Below, in pieces: positions 16,992 to 24,107 of a stretch of DNA of 64,000 bases. A program made the translations under genes and the position numbers. Within the stretch, counting starts at the first letter, position 1. Each line of letters begins with the position of its first letter. This DNA is from Alphaproteobacteria bacterium (GTDB taxonomy: Bacteria; Pseudomonadota; Alphaproteobacteria; Rhizobiales; Rhizobiaceae): the NCBI GenBank assembly GCA_016861165.1, contig BOKV01000008.1:83749-147748 (forward strand). The letters are read 5' to 3'. Under the pieces are notes generated by a model. That model was not told where the DNA came from and ran no database searches. It saw only the letters and a list, made by a program, of their open reading frames with translations.

Positions 16992-17597
16992 ATGCCCCGC
17001 AGCGACGATTACGGAACGCTGCGCATGACCGCCGGCCAGCGCGGCTATTTCGGCATCGGCATCGAGGGCGCCTCCAAGCCGATGAATTTCGGCAATCTGG
17101 CCCGGTCGGCGCACGGCTTCGGCGCGAGCTTCGTCTTCACCGTGGCGCCGGCCCGCGTCATCGGCACGCCGGCCTCCGACACCAACCGCTCCTGGCACCA
17201 CGTGCCCTGGTACAGTTACGCCACCGTGGAGGAGATGCGGCTGCCGGACGATTGCCGCCTGGTCGGCGTCGAGTTGACCGAGGACGCCGTCGACCTGCCG
17301 TCGTTCCGCCACCCGTCGCGGGCGGCCTATGTGCTCGGGCCCGAGGGCGGCTCGCTGTCGGCGGCGATGATCGGGCGCTGCGAATTCCTCGTGCGCATCC
17401 CGCTGGCCTTCTGCATCAATCTCGCCATGGCCGGCGCCATCGTCATGTATGACCGAATGATCAGCCTCGGCCGCTTCGCCGAGCGGCCGGTGCGGGCCGG
17501 CGGGCCGGTCGCAGCGCCCCGGCCGCACGTCCACGGCAAGCCGCTCTATGCGGGCGGTACTCGGCTCGGTCCGGCGGCGCGGCGCCGGGGCGGCTGA
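16992..17597 (+). CDS. TrmH (SpoU) family RNA 2'-O-methyltransferase
   Basis: The 201-residue SPOUT protein has the three family motifs. Motif 1 is NFGNLARSAHGFGASFVF (about 33-50), with N and R for the active site. Motif 2 is AAYVLGPEGGSLS (about 113-125) and motif 3 is IPLAFCINLAMAGAIVMYDR (about 138-157). Motifs 2 and 3 form the SAM-binding knot. It lacks the long N-terminal domain of TrmH or RlmB, so the target RNA cannot be named. The start at 16992 lacks a strong ribosome site. Translation may be coupled to the preceding gene, which ends 20 bp upstream. Confidence 0.83.
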   Translation: MPRSDDYGTLRMTAGQRGYFGIGIEGASKPMNFGNLARSAHGFGASFVFTVAPARVIGTPASDTNRSWHHVPWYSYATVEEMRLPDDCRLVGVELTEDAVDLPSFRHPSRAAYVLGPEGGSLSAAMIGRCEFLVRIPLAFCINLAMAGAIVMYDRMISLGRFAERPVRAGGPVAAPRPHVHGKPLYAGGTRLGPAARRRGG

Positions 17598-17874
17598 CCG
17601 GCGCGGCTGATCTGCGCGGCCCCTCGCGCTGGCGGTCGAGGTCAAACTGTTGCCCATTTTCTGGCACAGGCAGTCTGCGGGCGACGGCCCCGCGGCCCGC
17701 CTCGCCCGGGGGTTTCCCGCGCTTTCTTTCGGAATGTTCACGCTTTGGTAACGGGGCATAAAGCATTTTCGGAGAGCAACGACCGGTGACCTCACGGATG
17801 TCTGCGCCGCGGGGACGCCATATCGCCGGAATTACGCACTCCCGGTTGATCACGGCAATATGGGAATGGCAGGA

Positions 17875-18393
17875 ATGATGAAGCAGAAAACACTGGCGAT
17901 GGTAGTCGCGCTTTCGGCCTCGGTCAGCGTCGCGCTGGCCGGAATGGCGTATGCGCAGGCGGCCACCCGCATCAAGCAGAACAACGCCTGGGGCTCCTAT
18001 TCCCACGACGGCGAGCAGGGCAAGATCTGCTACATACTGTCGATGCCGACCGAGAAGCAGCCGCCCGACCGCGACCATGGCGACGTGTTCTTCATGCTCG
18101 CCCAGCATCCGGGCCAGAACGTGTCGCTCGAGCCGCAGTTCAAGGTCGGCTATTCGTTCAAGGACAATTCCAAGGTCACGCTCGACATCGACGGCAGGAA
18201 GTTCTCGATGTTCACCCGCGGCGACAACGCCTGGATGGAGAACCCGGCCGAGGACACGCTCGTCGTCGAGGCGATGAAGGCCGGTCGCGAAATGTCGCTG
18301 TCGGCCGAGTCGCAGCGCGGCACCAAGACGCGCTACGTCTATTCGCTGTCCGGCGTCACCGCCTCGCTCGCCGACATCCAGAACTGCCGGTAG
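17875..18393 (+). CDS. invasion-associated locus B (IalB) family secreted protein
   Basis: The protein starts with a clear signal peptide, a basic MMKQK followed by a hydrophobic core and a likely AYAQA cleavage at about residue 30. The mature part of about 140 residues is the IalB domain, with WGSYSHDGEQGKICYIL near the start and a closing Cys in the last residues (QNCR) that probably forms a disulfide. IalB-type proteins are periplasmic or outer-membrane associated and named from Bartonella, but in free-living relatives the role is unknown. The ATG at 17875 is chosen over 17860 because of a nearby AGGA. The 277 bp upstream of it shows no feature I can support. Confidence 0.8.
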   Translation: MMKQKTLAMVVALSASVSVALAGMAYAQAATRIKQNNAWGSYSHDGEQGKICYILSMPTEKQPPDRDHGDVFFMLAQHPGQNVSLEPQFKVGYSFKDNSKVTLDIDGRKFSMFTRGDNAWMENPAEDTLVVEAMKAGREMSLSAESQRGTKTRYVYSLSGVTASLADIQNCR

Positions 18394-18692
18394 CTGGCGC
18401 CAGCCCGTCCGCTGCGGGGGAGTCGCGTTCGAGGCAAAGTCCCGGCGCTTGAGGTGGTTTCCGTGAGGTGCCCGCAAGGACACCCTGACGAATCGCATTG
18501 GTCACCATCCTTGCGTGGCGCGTGCTCCGCCGTCACTTGCCGCTCACGTCCGGTTGACGCAGGGTGACGCTTTGTTGATTTCCAATTGAAGGGCGATTTG
18601 CCGAACTTGGCCCTCGCCAACCGCCACCGGCGGGGCGACCGACCGGCCTTGGGGCCGGTGGAAGATGAACTGTCCAGGAGAGGATTTTCACA

Positions 18693-19001
18693 ATGAGCAA
18701 GAAGACCGCTGCCACCGCGGCAATCCTTGCCGGCGCGATGACCGCGGCCATTTCGATGGCCGCGTCGACGGCTCCGGCCAATGCCGCCAAGCTGAAGTGC
18801 TATGGCGTGGCGCTCGCCGGCCAGAACGACTGCGCCGCCGGGCCCGGCACGACCTGCGCCGGTACCTCCAAGGTCGACTACCAGGGCAACTCGTGGAAAT
18901 ATGTCGAGGCCAACAGCTGCGATGAAGTCGTCATCAAGGTCGACGGCCAGCCCGACCGCATGGGCTCGCCCGAGCCGATCGAGCGCGACCTGCCGTCCTG
19001 A
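18693..19001 (+). CDS. bufA1: BufA1-type bufferin precursor (DUF2282)
   Basis: This 102-residue precursor is of the bufferin family of copper-binding RiPPs. A signal peptide (residues 1 to about 32, ending ANAA) targets it to the periplasm. The core has four Cys at positions 36, 47, 55 and 76 in the family pattern [28 protein letters not shown] and NSCDE. In known systems MNIO enzymes convert such Cys to thiooxazole groups. A 26-residue acidic tail follows the last Cys. Translation starts after a strong AGGAGAGG. The genes for the maturase, its partner and a DoxX protein follow in order. The 299 bp upstream, after the IalB-like gene, have no gene. A TTGACG at 18554-18559 could be a -35 box but no good -10 follows, and no GTAACC/CGAA-type ECF promoter is evident. 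Confidence 0.88.
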   Translation: MSKKTAATAAILAGAMTAAISMAASTAPANAAKLKCYGVALAGQNDCAAGPGTTCAGTSKVDYQGNSWKYVEANSCDEVVIKVDGQPDRMGSPEPIERDLPS

Positions 19002-19033
19002 TCGGCGGCTCCGTCCCTGCGGGAACGAAGCTC

Positions 19034-19957
19034 ATGCAGACCATCCTTTCGGCCAATCTGCCACCCTCGCGCTTCGTTCCGCGGCCAATCCCGGCTCGTT
19101 CCGGGGTTGGCCTCAAGGCCCAGCATGTCGGCGACATCCTGGAGACGGCCGCCGATATCGGCTTCTTCGAGGTGCATGCCGAGAACTATATGGGCGCCGG
19201 CGGCCTGCCGCATGCCCAGTTGCGGGCGATCCGCGAGCGCTATCCGTTGAGCGTGCACGGCGTCGGCATGTCGATCGGCGGCGAGGGGCGCATCGATCCG
19301 CAACATCTGGCGCGGTTCAAGGCGGTCGTCGACCACTACCAGCCCGGCCTGGTCTCCGAGCACCTGGCCTGGTCGACCCATGACGACGTGTTCTACAACG
19401 ACCTGCTGCCGCTGCCCTACACCGGCGCGACGCTGGCGCGCATCGTTGACCATGTCGGCCAGGTGCAGGAGGCGATCGGCCGGCAGATCCTGATCGAGAA
19501 CCCTTCGACCTATGTGACCTTCGCCGAATCGACGTGGAGCGAGGTCGACTTCATGACCGAGATTGCCAGGCGGTCGGGTTGCGGGCTGCTGCTCGATGTC
19601 AACAACGTGTTCGTGTCGGCGGCCAATCACGGCTATGGCGCGCGCGACTACGTGGCGGCCTACCCGCTCGACCGCGTCCAGGAGATCCATCTCGGCGGCC
19701 ACGCCAAGGACGCCGACGACGCCGGGCGGCCGCTGCTGATCGATGCCCATGACCGCGAGGTCGCCGACGATGTGTGGGCGCTCTACCGCCTGGTGCTGGC
19801 GCGCACCGGACCGCTGCCGACCCTGATCGAGTGGGACAACGACGTTCCGGCCTGGCCGATGCTGGCGGCCGAGGCCGAGCGGGCCGACCGGCTGATCGGC
19901 CGCAACCGCCCGCCGGTCCATGTCGGTTTGGCCGGCGTGGCGCTGGTGGCGCAATGA
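19034..19957 (+). CDS. bufB: MNIO family bufferin maturase BufB (DUF692)
   Basis: This is a multinuclear non-heme iron oxidative enzyme that should modify Cys residues of the BufA1 precursor in the cytoplasm. The 307-residue TIM-barrel protein keeps the likely metal ligands at the barrel mouth: VHAENYMG (47-54), VHGVGMSIGG (74-83), SEHLAWS (108-114), IENPSTY (154-160), LDVNNVFVSAANHG (187-200), EIHLGGH (217-223), DAHDREV (237-243) and IEWDNDVP (265-272). The gene starts 32 bp after bufA1 and overlaps bufC by 4 bp (ATGA). The length and all motifs are intact, so the enzyme should be active. Confidence 0.92.
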   Translation: MQTILSANLPPSRFVPRPIPARSGVGLKAQHVGDILETAADIGFFEVHAENYMGAGGLPHAQLRAIRERYPLSVHGVGMSIGGEGRIDPQHLARFKAVVDHYQPGLVSEHLAWSTHDDVFYNDLLPLPYTGATLARIVDHVGQVQEAIGRQILIENPSTYVTFAESTWSEVDFMTEIARRSGCGLLLDVNNVFVSAANHGYGARDYVAAYPLDRVQEIHLGGHAKDADDAGRPLLIDAHDREVADDVWALYRLVLARTGPLPTLIEWDNDVPAWPMLAAEAERADRLIGRNRPPVHVGLAGVALVAQ

Positions 19958-20736
19958 CCGGCGTGGCATCCGGCACCGAATCGGGTACTGCGGGCGCCGG
20001 CAATGGCGGCTTTGCCGCCGGCCTGCTCGACCCGGATGTCGAGGTGCCGGCCGAAATCAGCGGCCGCCGGGCGGCCACGCGGCGCTACGGCGTCTATCGC
20101 AACAACGTCGTCGTCGGCCTGATCGATGCGCTGAAGGCGGCCTATCCGTCGCTGCTCGTCATCATGGGCGAGATGAATTTCGCCCGCGTCGGCCGCCATT
20201 TTATTGCCGCCCATCCGCCGCGTTCGCCGATGATGCAGGACTTCGGCGCCGGCTTCGCCGAATTCCTGGCCGGCTTTGCGCCGCTGCGCGGTTCGCCGTT
20301 CCTGGCCGATGTCGCCAGGCTGGAGCGGGCCTGGCTCGAAGCCTATCACGCCGCCGACGCCGCGCCCCTGACCGGCGCCGATCTCGCGGGGCTGGCGCCG
20401 GAAGCGATGGCCGGGCTGGTGTTGCCGGCGCATCCGGCACTGGCCGTCATCTGCTCGGACCACCCGATCGGCGACCTGTTCGCCTATCGTTTCGGCCGGC
20501 CGGAGCGGGGGCCTGACCTCGCCGCCAGCCAATCGGCATTGGTGACGCGGCCCGAGCTGGAGGTGCGCGTGACGATGGTCACGCGGCCGCAGGCCCGCTT
20601 CCTCGGCTCGCTGGCGGCCGGGCAGCCGCTCGGCGAGGCAACCGAAGCGACGCTGGCGGCCGAACCCGAATTCGATCTGGCGACCGCGCTGGCGCTGGCG
20701 CTGCAAAGCGGCGCGTTTGTCCGGCCGCTTGCCTGA
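19954..20736 (+). CDS. bufC: BufC/HvfC-type RiPP maturation partner (DUF2063)
   Basis: This 260-residue soluble protein is the accessory partner that in related systems binds the MNIO enzyme and presents the precursor. The N-terminal DUF2063 domain (about 20-115) contains RRYGVYRNNVVVGLIDALKAAYP in outline, then GEMNFARVGRHFIAAHPPRSP and FGAGFAEFLAGF. The C-terminal half is mixed strands and helices, with RFLGSLAAGQPLGEA near the end. The family was once annotated as DNA-binding, which the context argues against. The ATG at 19954 overlaps the bufB stop, so translation is coupled. Confidence 0.88.
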   Translation: MTGVASGTESGTAGAGNGGFAAGLLDPDVEVPAEISGRRAATRRYGVYRNNVVVGLIDALKAAYPSLLVIMGEMNFARVGRHFIAAHPPRSPMMQDFGAGFAEFLAGFAPLRGSPFLADVARLERAWLEAYHAADAAPLTGADLAGLAPEAMAGLVLPAHPALAVICSDHPIGDLFAYRFGRPERGPDLAASQSALVTRPELEVRVTMVTRPQARFLGSLAAGQPLGEATEATLAAEPEFDLATALALALQSGAFVRPLA

Positions 20737-20768
20737 GCGGTCCGCGCGGACAGGAGAGGAACGCACAA

Positions 20769-21371
20769 ATGGTGCTGGTGGGCTGGGCGCGCGATCTCTA
20801 TGTCGGCTTGTTCGCGTGGCTGGAGAGGCTGGCGGCCGACTGGCTGCTCGGCCTGGCGGCGCGGTTCGCCTTCCTGGCGGTGCTCTATTTCTATTTCCTC
20901 GCCTCGTGGAAGACCAAGACCGGCCCCGGCCTGCTCGGCGCCTTCCGCATTGAGGACAATGCCTATTACCAGATCGTGCCGTGGGCGGTGGAGGCGGCCG
21001 GCGGCGACATCGCTGAGCTGGGGCTGGCGAGCCATCTGATCGTCTTCGCCGGGACGATGGCCGAACTGATCCTTCCGGCGCTGATCGTCGCCGGGCTGTT
21101 CACCCGCGCCGCCGCGCTCGGCATGATCGTCTTCGTGATCGTGCAGTCATGGGTCGACATCCGCTTCCATGGAGTTGACGCCCAGACCGCCGGCGCATGG
21201 TTCGACCGGTTCTCCGATTCGCTGATCGCCGACCAGCGCCTGCTGTGGGGCTTTCTGCTGCTGTTCCTGGCGGTCAAGGGCGCCGGCGCCGTGTCGCTCG
21301 ACCATCTGCTGAAGCTTAATCCCGCCGAGCGGCATGGCGAGGCGGACAAGATGACGCGACACAACAAATAG
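20769..21371 (+). CDS. DoxX family membrane protein of the bufferin operon
   Basis: The 200-residue protein has an amphipathic N-terminus (about 1-24) and about four membrane helices near 27-45, 88-115, 118-133 and 160-178, in the DoxX pattern. DoxX proteins are the usual last member of buf operons and may act in redox or export steps, but no mechanism is proven. It follows bufC by 32 bp after GGAGAGGA. The final 19 residues (KLNPAERHGEADKMTRHNK) and the TAG stop are encoded by a dispersed intergenic repeat (21312-21389), so the native C-terminus was probably replaced or extended by its insertion. Confidence 0.85.
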   Translation: MVLVGWARDLYVGLFAWLERLAADWLLGLAARFAFLAVLYFYFLASWKTKTGPGLLGAFRIEDNAYYQIVPWAVEAAGGDIAELGLASHLIVFAGTMAELILPALIVAGLFTRAAALGMIVFVIVQSWVDIRFHGVDAQTAGAWFDRFSDSLIADQRLLWGFLLLFLAVKGAGAVSLDHLLKLNPAERHGEADKMTRHNK

Positions 21372-21389
21372 ATAGAGCAAAATCCGATT
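21312..21389 (+). repeat. dispersed palindromic repeat, copy 3, overlapping a gene end
   Basis: The sequence matches copy 2 from AAGCTT-ATCCCGCCGAGCGG through GACAAGATGACGCGAC to AGAGCAAAA-TCCGATTGATGG. It then breaks off, so the right arm of the terminal hairpin is missing. The left 60 bp supply the last 19 codons and the stop of the DoxX gene. Same orientation as copy 2. Confidence 0.82.
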
Positions 21390-21417
21390 GATGGTGGCGC
21401 GGCGGCGAGCCCGCGTG

Positions 21418-21447
21418 AAAAAGGGCGCCGGCCTCGGCGCCCTTTCG
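21418..21447 (-). terminator. intrinsic terminator of hsp20, shared with buf operon
   Basis: AAAGGGCGCCG at 21420-21430 pairs with CGGCGCCCTTT at 21435-21445 around a 4-base loop, an 11-bp perfect stem. On the minus strand it is followed by a T-run (CTTTTTCAC), which fits termination of hsp20. On the plus strand only TTTC follows, so it may also stop the buf operon, less strongly. Confidence 0.75.
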
Positions 21448-21466
21448 GTTGAGGCTGGCGACCGGC

Positions 21467-21934
21467 TCAGGCGGCCGCCTTGCCCTCGATCTGCCTGGTC
21501 TTGCCGTTGGCCTTGCCGATCTCGATCTTGCGCGGCTTCATCGCCTCGGGAATCTCGCGCACGAGATCGATGTGGAGCAGGCCGTTCTCGAGGCTGGCCG
21601 AGCGGACCTCGACATGGTCGGCGAGCTGGAAGCGGCGCTCGAAGCTGCGCGCGGCGATGCCGCGGAACAGCACCTCCTTGCCTTCCTCATCCTGGGACTC
21701 GGTCTTCTCGCCGCGCACGACCAGCGAGTTCTCGCGCGATTCGATGTTGAGCTCAGCCTCGCTGAAACCCGCCACCGCCATGGAGATGCGGTAGGCGTTG
21801 TCGCCGGTGCGCTCGATGTTGTAGGGCGGATAGGTCGGCGCCGCATCGGGCTGGGTCAGGCTGTCCAGCATCGAGAACAGGCGGTCGAAGCCGACGGTCG
21901 AACGATAGAGGGGGGCGAAATCGATGGCACGCAT
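21467..21934 (-). CDS. Hsp20/alpha-crystallin small heat shock protein
   Basis: This is a 155-residue ATP-independent holdase chaperone of the IbpA type. The N-terminal arm has STVGFDRLFSMLD (about 12-24), typical of proteobacterial class A proteins. The alpha-crystallin domain runs from about 37 to 130 and includes YRISMAVAGF, SLVVRGEK and ENGLLHIDLVREIPE, ending in the conserved KPRKIEI (the IxI-type tail). The ATG at 21934 follows a near-perfect AAAGGAGG. A heat-shock promoter candidate lies 118 bp upstream, and a strong terminator follows the gene. Confidence 0.93.
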   Translation of the reverse strand: MRAIDFAPLYRSTVGFDRLFSMLDSLTQPDAAPTYPPYNIERTGDNAYRISMAVAGFSEAELNIESRENSLVVRGEKTESQDEEGKEVLFRGIAARSFERRFQLADHVEVRSASLENGLLHIDLVREIPEAMKPRKIEIGKANGKTRQIEGKAAA

Positions 21935-22051
21935 GTCAAGTCCTCCTTTGAAGCGACTCAAGCGTCGAGTTTGCGGTCTTCGCCGGGTATCCGCCCGCGT
22001 CGGGGCCGGACACCCATGGTTGCGGACCCGCGATGGCGTCCGCGGCAATCG

Positions 22052-22080
22052 ATTTGGGATCGCGGGCGGTTAATTTCAAG
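22052..22080 (-). promoter_or_regulatory. sigma-32-like heat shock promoter of hsp20
   Basis: On the minus strand the sequence reads CTTGAAA, 15 bases, then CCCAAAT, close to the CTTGAAA / CCCCATNT heat-shock consensus. Transcription would start near 22045, giving a leader of about 110 nt before hsp20. Small heat shock genes in this order often have RNA thermometers in such leaders. Here a UCGCUUC stretch just upstream of AAAGGAGG could mask the ribosome site. Confidence 0.55.
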
Positions 22081-22207
22081 GCCGGACACGGCCGCGATTG
22101 CGAGCGCCGCGCTGCTCGAACACTGCTTCAAGCCGGCGCTTGTCGGCGTACCGTCCTGCCTGTAGGAGAGTGCCGGTCATTGAGCAACGGGCGGCGGCGC
22201 CGAAACA

Positions 22208-23158
22208 ATGCAACTCTTCGAAAGTCCCGACAATCCGATGCCGCCCGATCCACTGAGCGGCGCGGTGCGGACCCCTGACGGGATCAACCTGCGCTACGCG
22301 CGCTGGCGCACGCTGCGCCCGCCGGCCAAGGGAACGATCGTGCTGCTGCACGGGCGCACCGAATACATCGAGAAGATGTATGAGACGGTCAGCGATCTGC
22401 GCGGCATGGGTTTCGAGGTGCTCACCTTCGACTGGCGCGGCCAGGGCGGCTCCGACCGCCTGCTCGGCGACCGGCGCCGCGGCCATGTCGACAGCTTCCG
22501 CCAGTATGTCACCGACCTCGACACGGTCATGAACGAGGTGGTGCTGCCCGACTGCCGGGCCCCGTTCTTCATCCTCGCCCATTCGACCGGCGGGCTGGTG
22601 GCGCTGCTCGCCGCGCCGGGCCTCGGCAACCGGATCGAGCGCATGGTGCTGACATCCCCGCTCATCCGTTTCGGCGAAACCGCGCTGCCGCAGCCGGCGC
22701 TGAAAGTGCTGGCCGGCCTCATGTGCACCTTCGGGCTCGGCACGCTGCCGCTGTCGCGCCGGGCCAATCCCCATGCGGAGCAGCGCTTCGCCAACAATCG
22801 GCTGACCTCCGACACGCGCCGCTTCACGCGCAATGTCGACTTCGCCGCCGGCCATCCGGAGCTCGGCATCGCCGGTCCGACGGCGGCATGGATATTCGCC
22901 GCCTGCCAGGCGATGGACATCGTCGACGATCCCGACTTCATCGCGTCGATCGCGGTGCCGACGCTGCTGGTCGCCGCCGGCAACGACAAGGTCGTCTCCA
23001 CCCGCGCCATCGAGGAACTCGGCCTGCGCATGCGGTCGGGGCGGACGGTGACGGTTGCCGGCGCGCGCCACGAGCTCCTGCAGGAGCGCGATGTCTATCG
23101 CCAGCAGCTGCTGGCGGCGGTCGCCGCCTTCATACCCGGCACCAGCCCGGTCGCCTGA
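22208..23158 (+). CDS. alpha/beta hydrolase, lysophospholipase-like (PldB group)
   Basis: This 316-residue serine hydrolase has the monoacylglycerol lipase/lysophospholipase pattern. The oxyanion strand is TIVLLHGRTEYIEKMYE, the early FDWRGQGGSDR is conserved, and the nucleophile elbow AHSTGG has Ser126. A cap region spans about 165-235. Asp in VAAGNDKVVS and His in AGARHELLQE complete the triad. There is no signal peptide, so it is probably cytoplasmic or membrane-peripheral. It converges on hisN with no gap. The substrate is not certain. Confidence 0.87.
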   Translation: MQLFESPDNPMPPDPLSGAVRTPDGINLRYARWRTLRPPAKGTIVLLHGRTEYIEKMYETVSDLRGMGFEVLTFDWRGQGGSDRLLGDRRRGHVDSFRQYVTDLDTVMNEVVLPDCRAPFFILAHSTGGLVALLAAPGLGNRIERMVLTSPLIRFGETALPQPALKVLAGLMCTFGLGTLPLSRRANPHAEQRFANNRLTSDTRRFTRNVDFAAGHPELGIAGPTAAWIFAACQAMDIVDDPDFIASIAVPTLLVAAGNDKVVSTRAIEELGLRMRSGRTVTVAGARHELLQERDVYRQQLLAAVAAFIPGTSPVA

Positions 23159-23935
23159 TCAGGCCAGGACCTCCAGCGCGCGGGCGTGGATGGCGCCGTT
23201 GGCGGCCGCGACGATCCGCCCGCCGTCGACCGCGCAGGCGCCTTCCCAGGTGGTGACGACGCCGCCGGCCTGTTCGATGAGCGGAATGAGCGGGGCGATG
23301 TCGTAGGATTTGAGGTCGCATTCGACCACCAGGTCGACATGGCCGGCCGCCAGCATGGCATAGGCATAGCAGTCGAAGCCGTAGCGGGCGAGCCGCACCT
23401 GCTCCTCGAGCCGGCGATAGCGCGCCAGATCGTCGCCGGCAAACAGCGCCGGCGTCGTCGTCATCAGCTTGGCCTGCGCCAGCGCGGCGACCGGGCTGGT
23501 GGAAAGCCGCGTGCGGCTCTGCCGGCGGCAGTGGAAGCTGCCGGCGCCGTCGGCGATGAACAGTTCGTCGGTGTAGGGCTGGTGCATGAGCCCGGCCACC
23601 GGCACGCCGTTGCGGGTGAGCCCGATGAGCGTGCCCCAGCTCGGCAGCCCGCAGATGAAGGCGCGCGTGCCGTCGACCGGATCGATGTGCCAGCAATATT
23701 CGGCGTCGGGGTTGGTCGCCGCCTCCTCCTCGCCGAGGATGCCGTGGTCGGGATAGCGCTCGCCGATCAGGGCGCGGATCGCCTTTTCGGCGGCCCGGTC
23801 GGCCTCGGTGACCGGATCGAAGCCGCTTTCGAGCTTGTTGTCGACCGCCAGGCGCATGCGGAAGCGCGGCAGCGTCTCGCGCGCCGCCGCGTCACACAGC
23901 TCGCGCATGAAGGCTTCGATGTCACCTGGCAGCAT
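23159..23935 (-). CDS. hisN: histidinol-phosphatase / inositol monophosphatase family protein
   Basis: This Mg-dependent phosphatase of the IMPase superfamily has 258 residues. Metal-site motifs are visible: ILGEEEAATN with the first acidic pair (about 65-74), WHIDPVDGTRAFICGLPSW (about 82-100) with the DPVDGT core, and the late SYDIAPLIPLIEQAGG with the final Asp. In this order such proteins act as HisN in histidine synthesis, though SuhB-like inositol phosphatases are close relatives. The start at 23935 follows GGGAA. A suhB-like sRNA gene diverges from its promoter region. Confidence 0.85.
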   Translation of the reverse strand: MLPGDIEAFMRELCDAAARETLPRFRMRLAVDNKLESGFDPVTEADRAAEKAIRALIGERYPDHGILGEEEAATNPDAEYCWHIDPVDGTRAFICGLPSWGTLIGLTRNGVPVAGLMHQPYTDELFIADGAGSFHCRRQSRTRLSTSPVAALAQAKLMTTTPALFAGDDLARYRRLEEQVRLARYGFDCYAYAMLAAGHVDLVVECDLKSYDIAPLIPLIEQAGGVVTTWEGACAVDGGRIVAAANGAIHARALEVLA

Positions 23936-23973
23936 CGCGTTCCCGATGTCTCGTTGGCGGTCCGAAATCGACG

Positions 23974-24002
23974 CTTGACTTTTTTGCAATGCAAAATAAT
24001 TT
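23974..24002 (+). promoter_or_regulatory. promoter of the suhB-like sRNA
   Basis: CTTGAC at 23974-23979 is a typical alphaproteobacterial -35 box. TAATTT at 23997-24002 lies 17 bases further on and could be the -10 box. The spacer is AT-rich, unlike the rest of the window. Transcription would start near 24009 and end at the T-run at 24087. Confidence 0.55.
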
Positions 24003-24008
24003 GTGCAT

Positions 24009-24087
24009 TGCGATATGCGAATATCGCTGCCCTCCTAGGGCGTTTCCTCCCAGACTTCGGCCGCACTGCCAAGTGCGGTCTTTTTTT
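24009..24087 (+). ncRNA. suhB/mmgR-like small RNA (alpha-r14 family)
   Basis: This orphan transcript of about 79 nt starts after a CTTGAC promoter. It contains CCCTCCTAGGGC and then TTTCCTCCCAGAC, two CCUCC stretches of the anti-Shine-Dalgarno type. It ends in a perfect terminator: CCGCACT (24061-24067) pairs with AGTGCGG (24072-24078) and is followed by TCTTTTTTT. The layout and the CCTCCCAGAC...GGCCGC end match my recollection of suhB/mmgR RNAs of Rhizobiales, a family named for its position near suhB-type phosphatase genes. Here it diverges from exactly such a gene. Start and family are inferred. Confidence 0.7.
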
Positions 24088-24107
24088 GCCGCCCGGGTGC
24101 GACGGCG

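Noticed and set aside
18394..18692. ECF-type (GTAACC/CGAA) promoter before bufA1
   Set aside because: I looked for the SigF-like pattern known from Caulobacter buf genes and found no GTAACC with CGAA at the right distance. Only a weak TTGACG is present.
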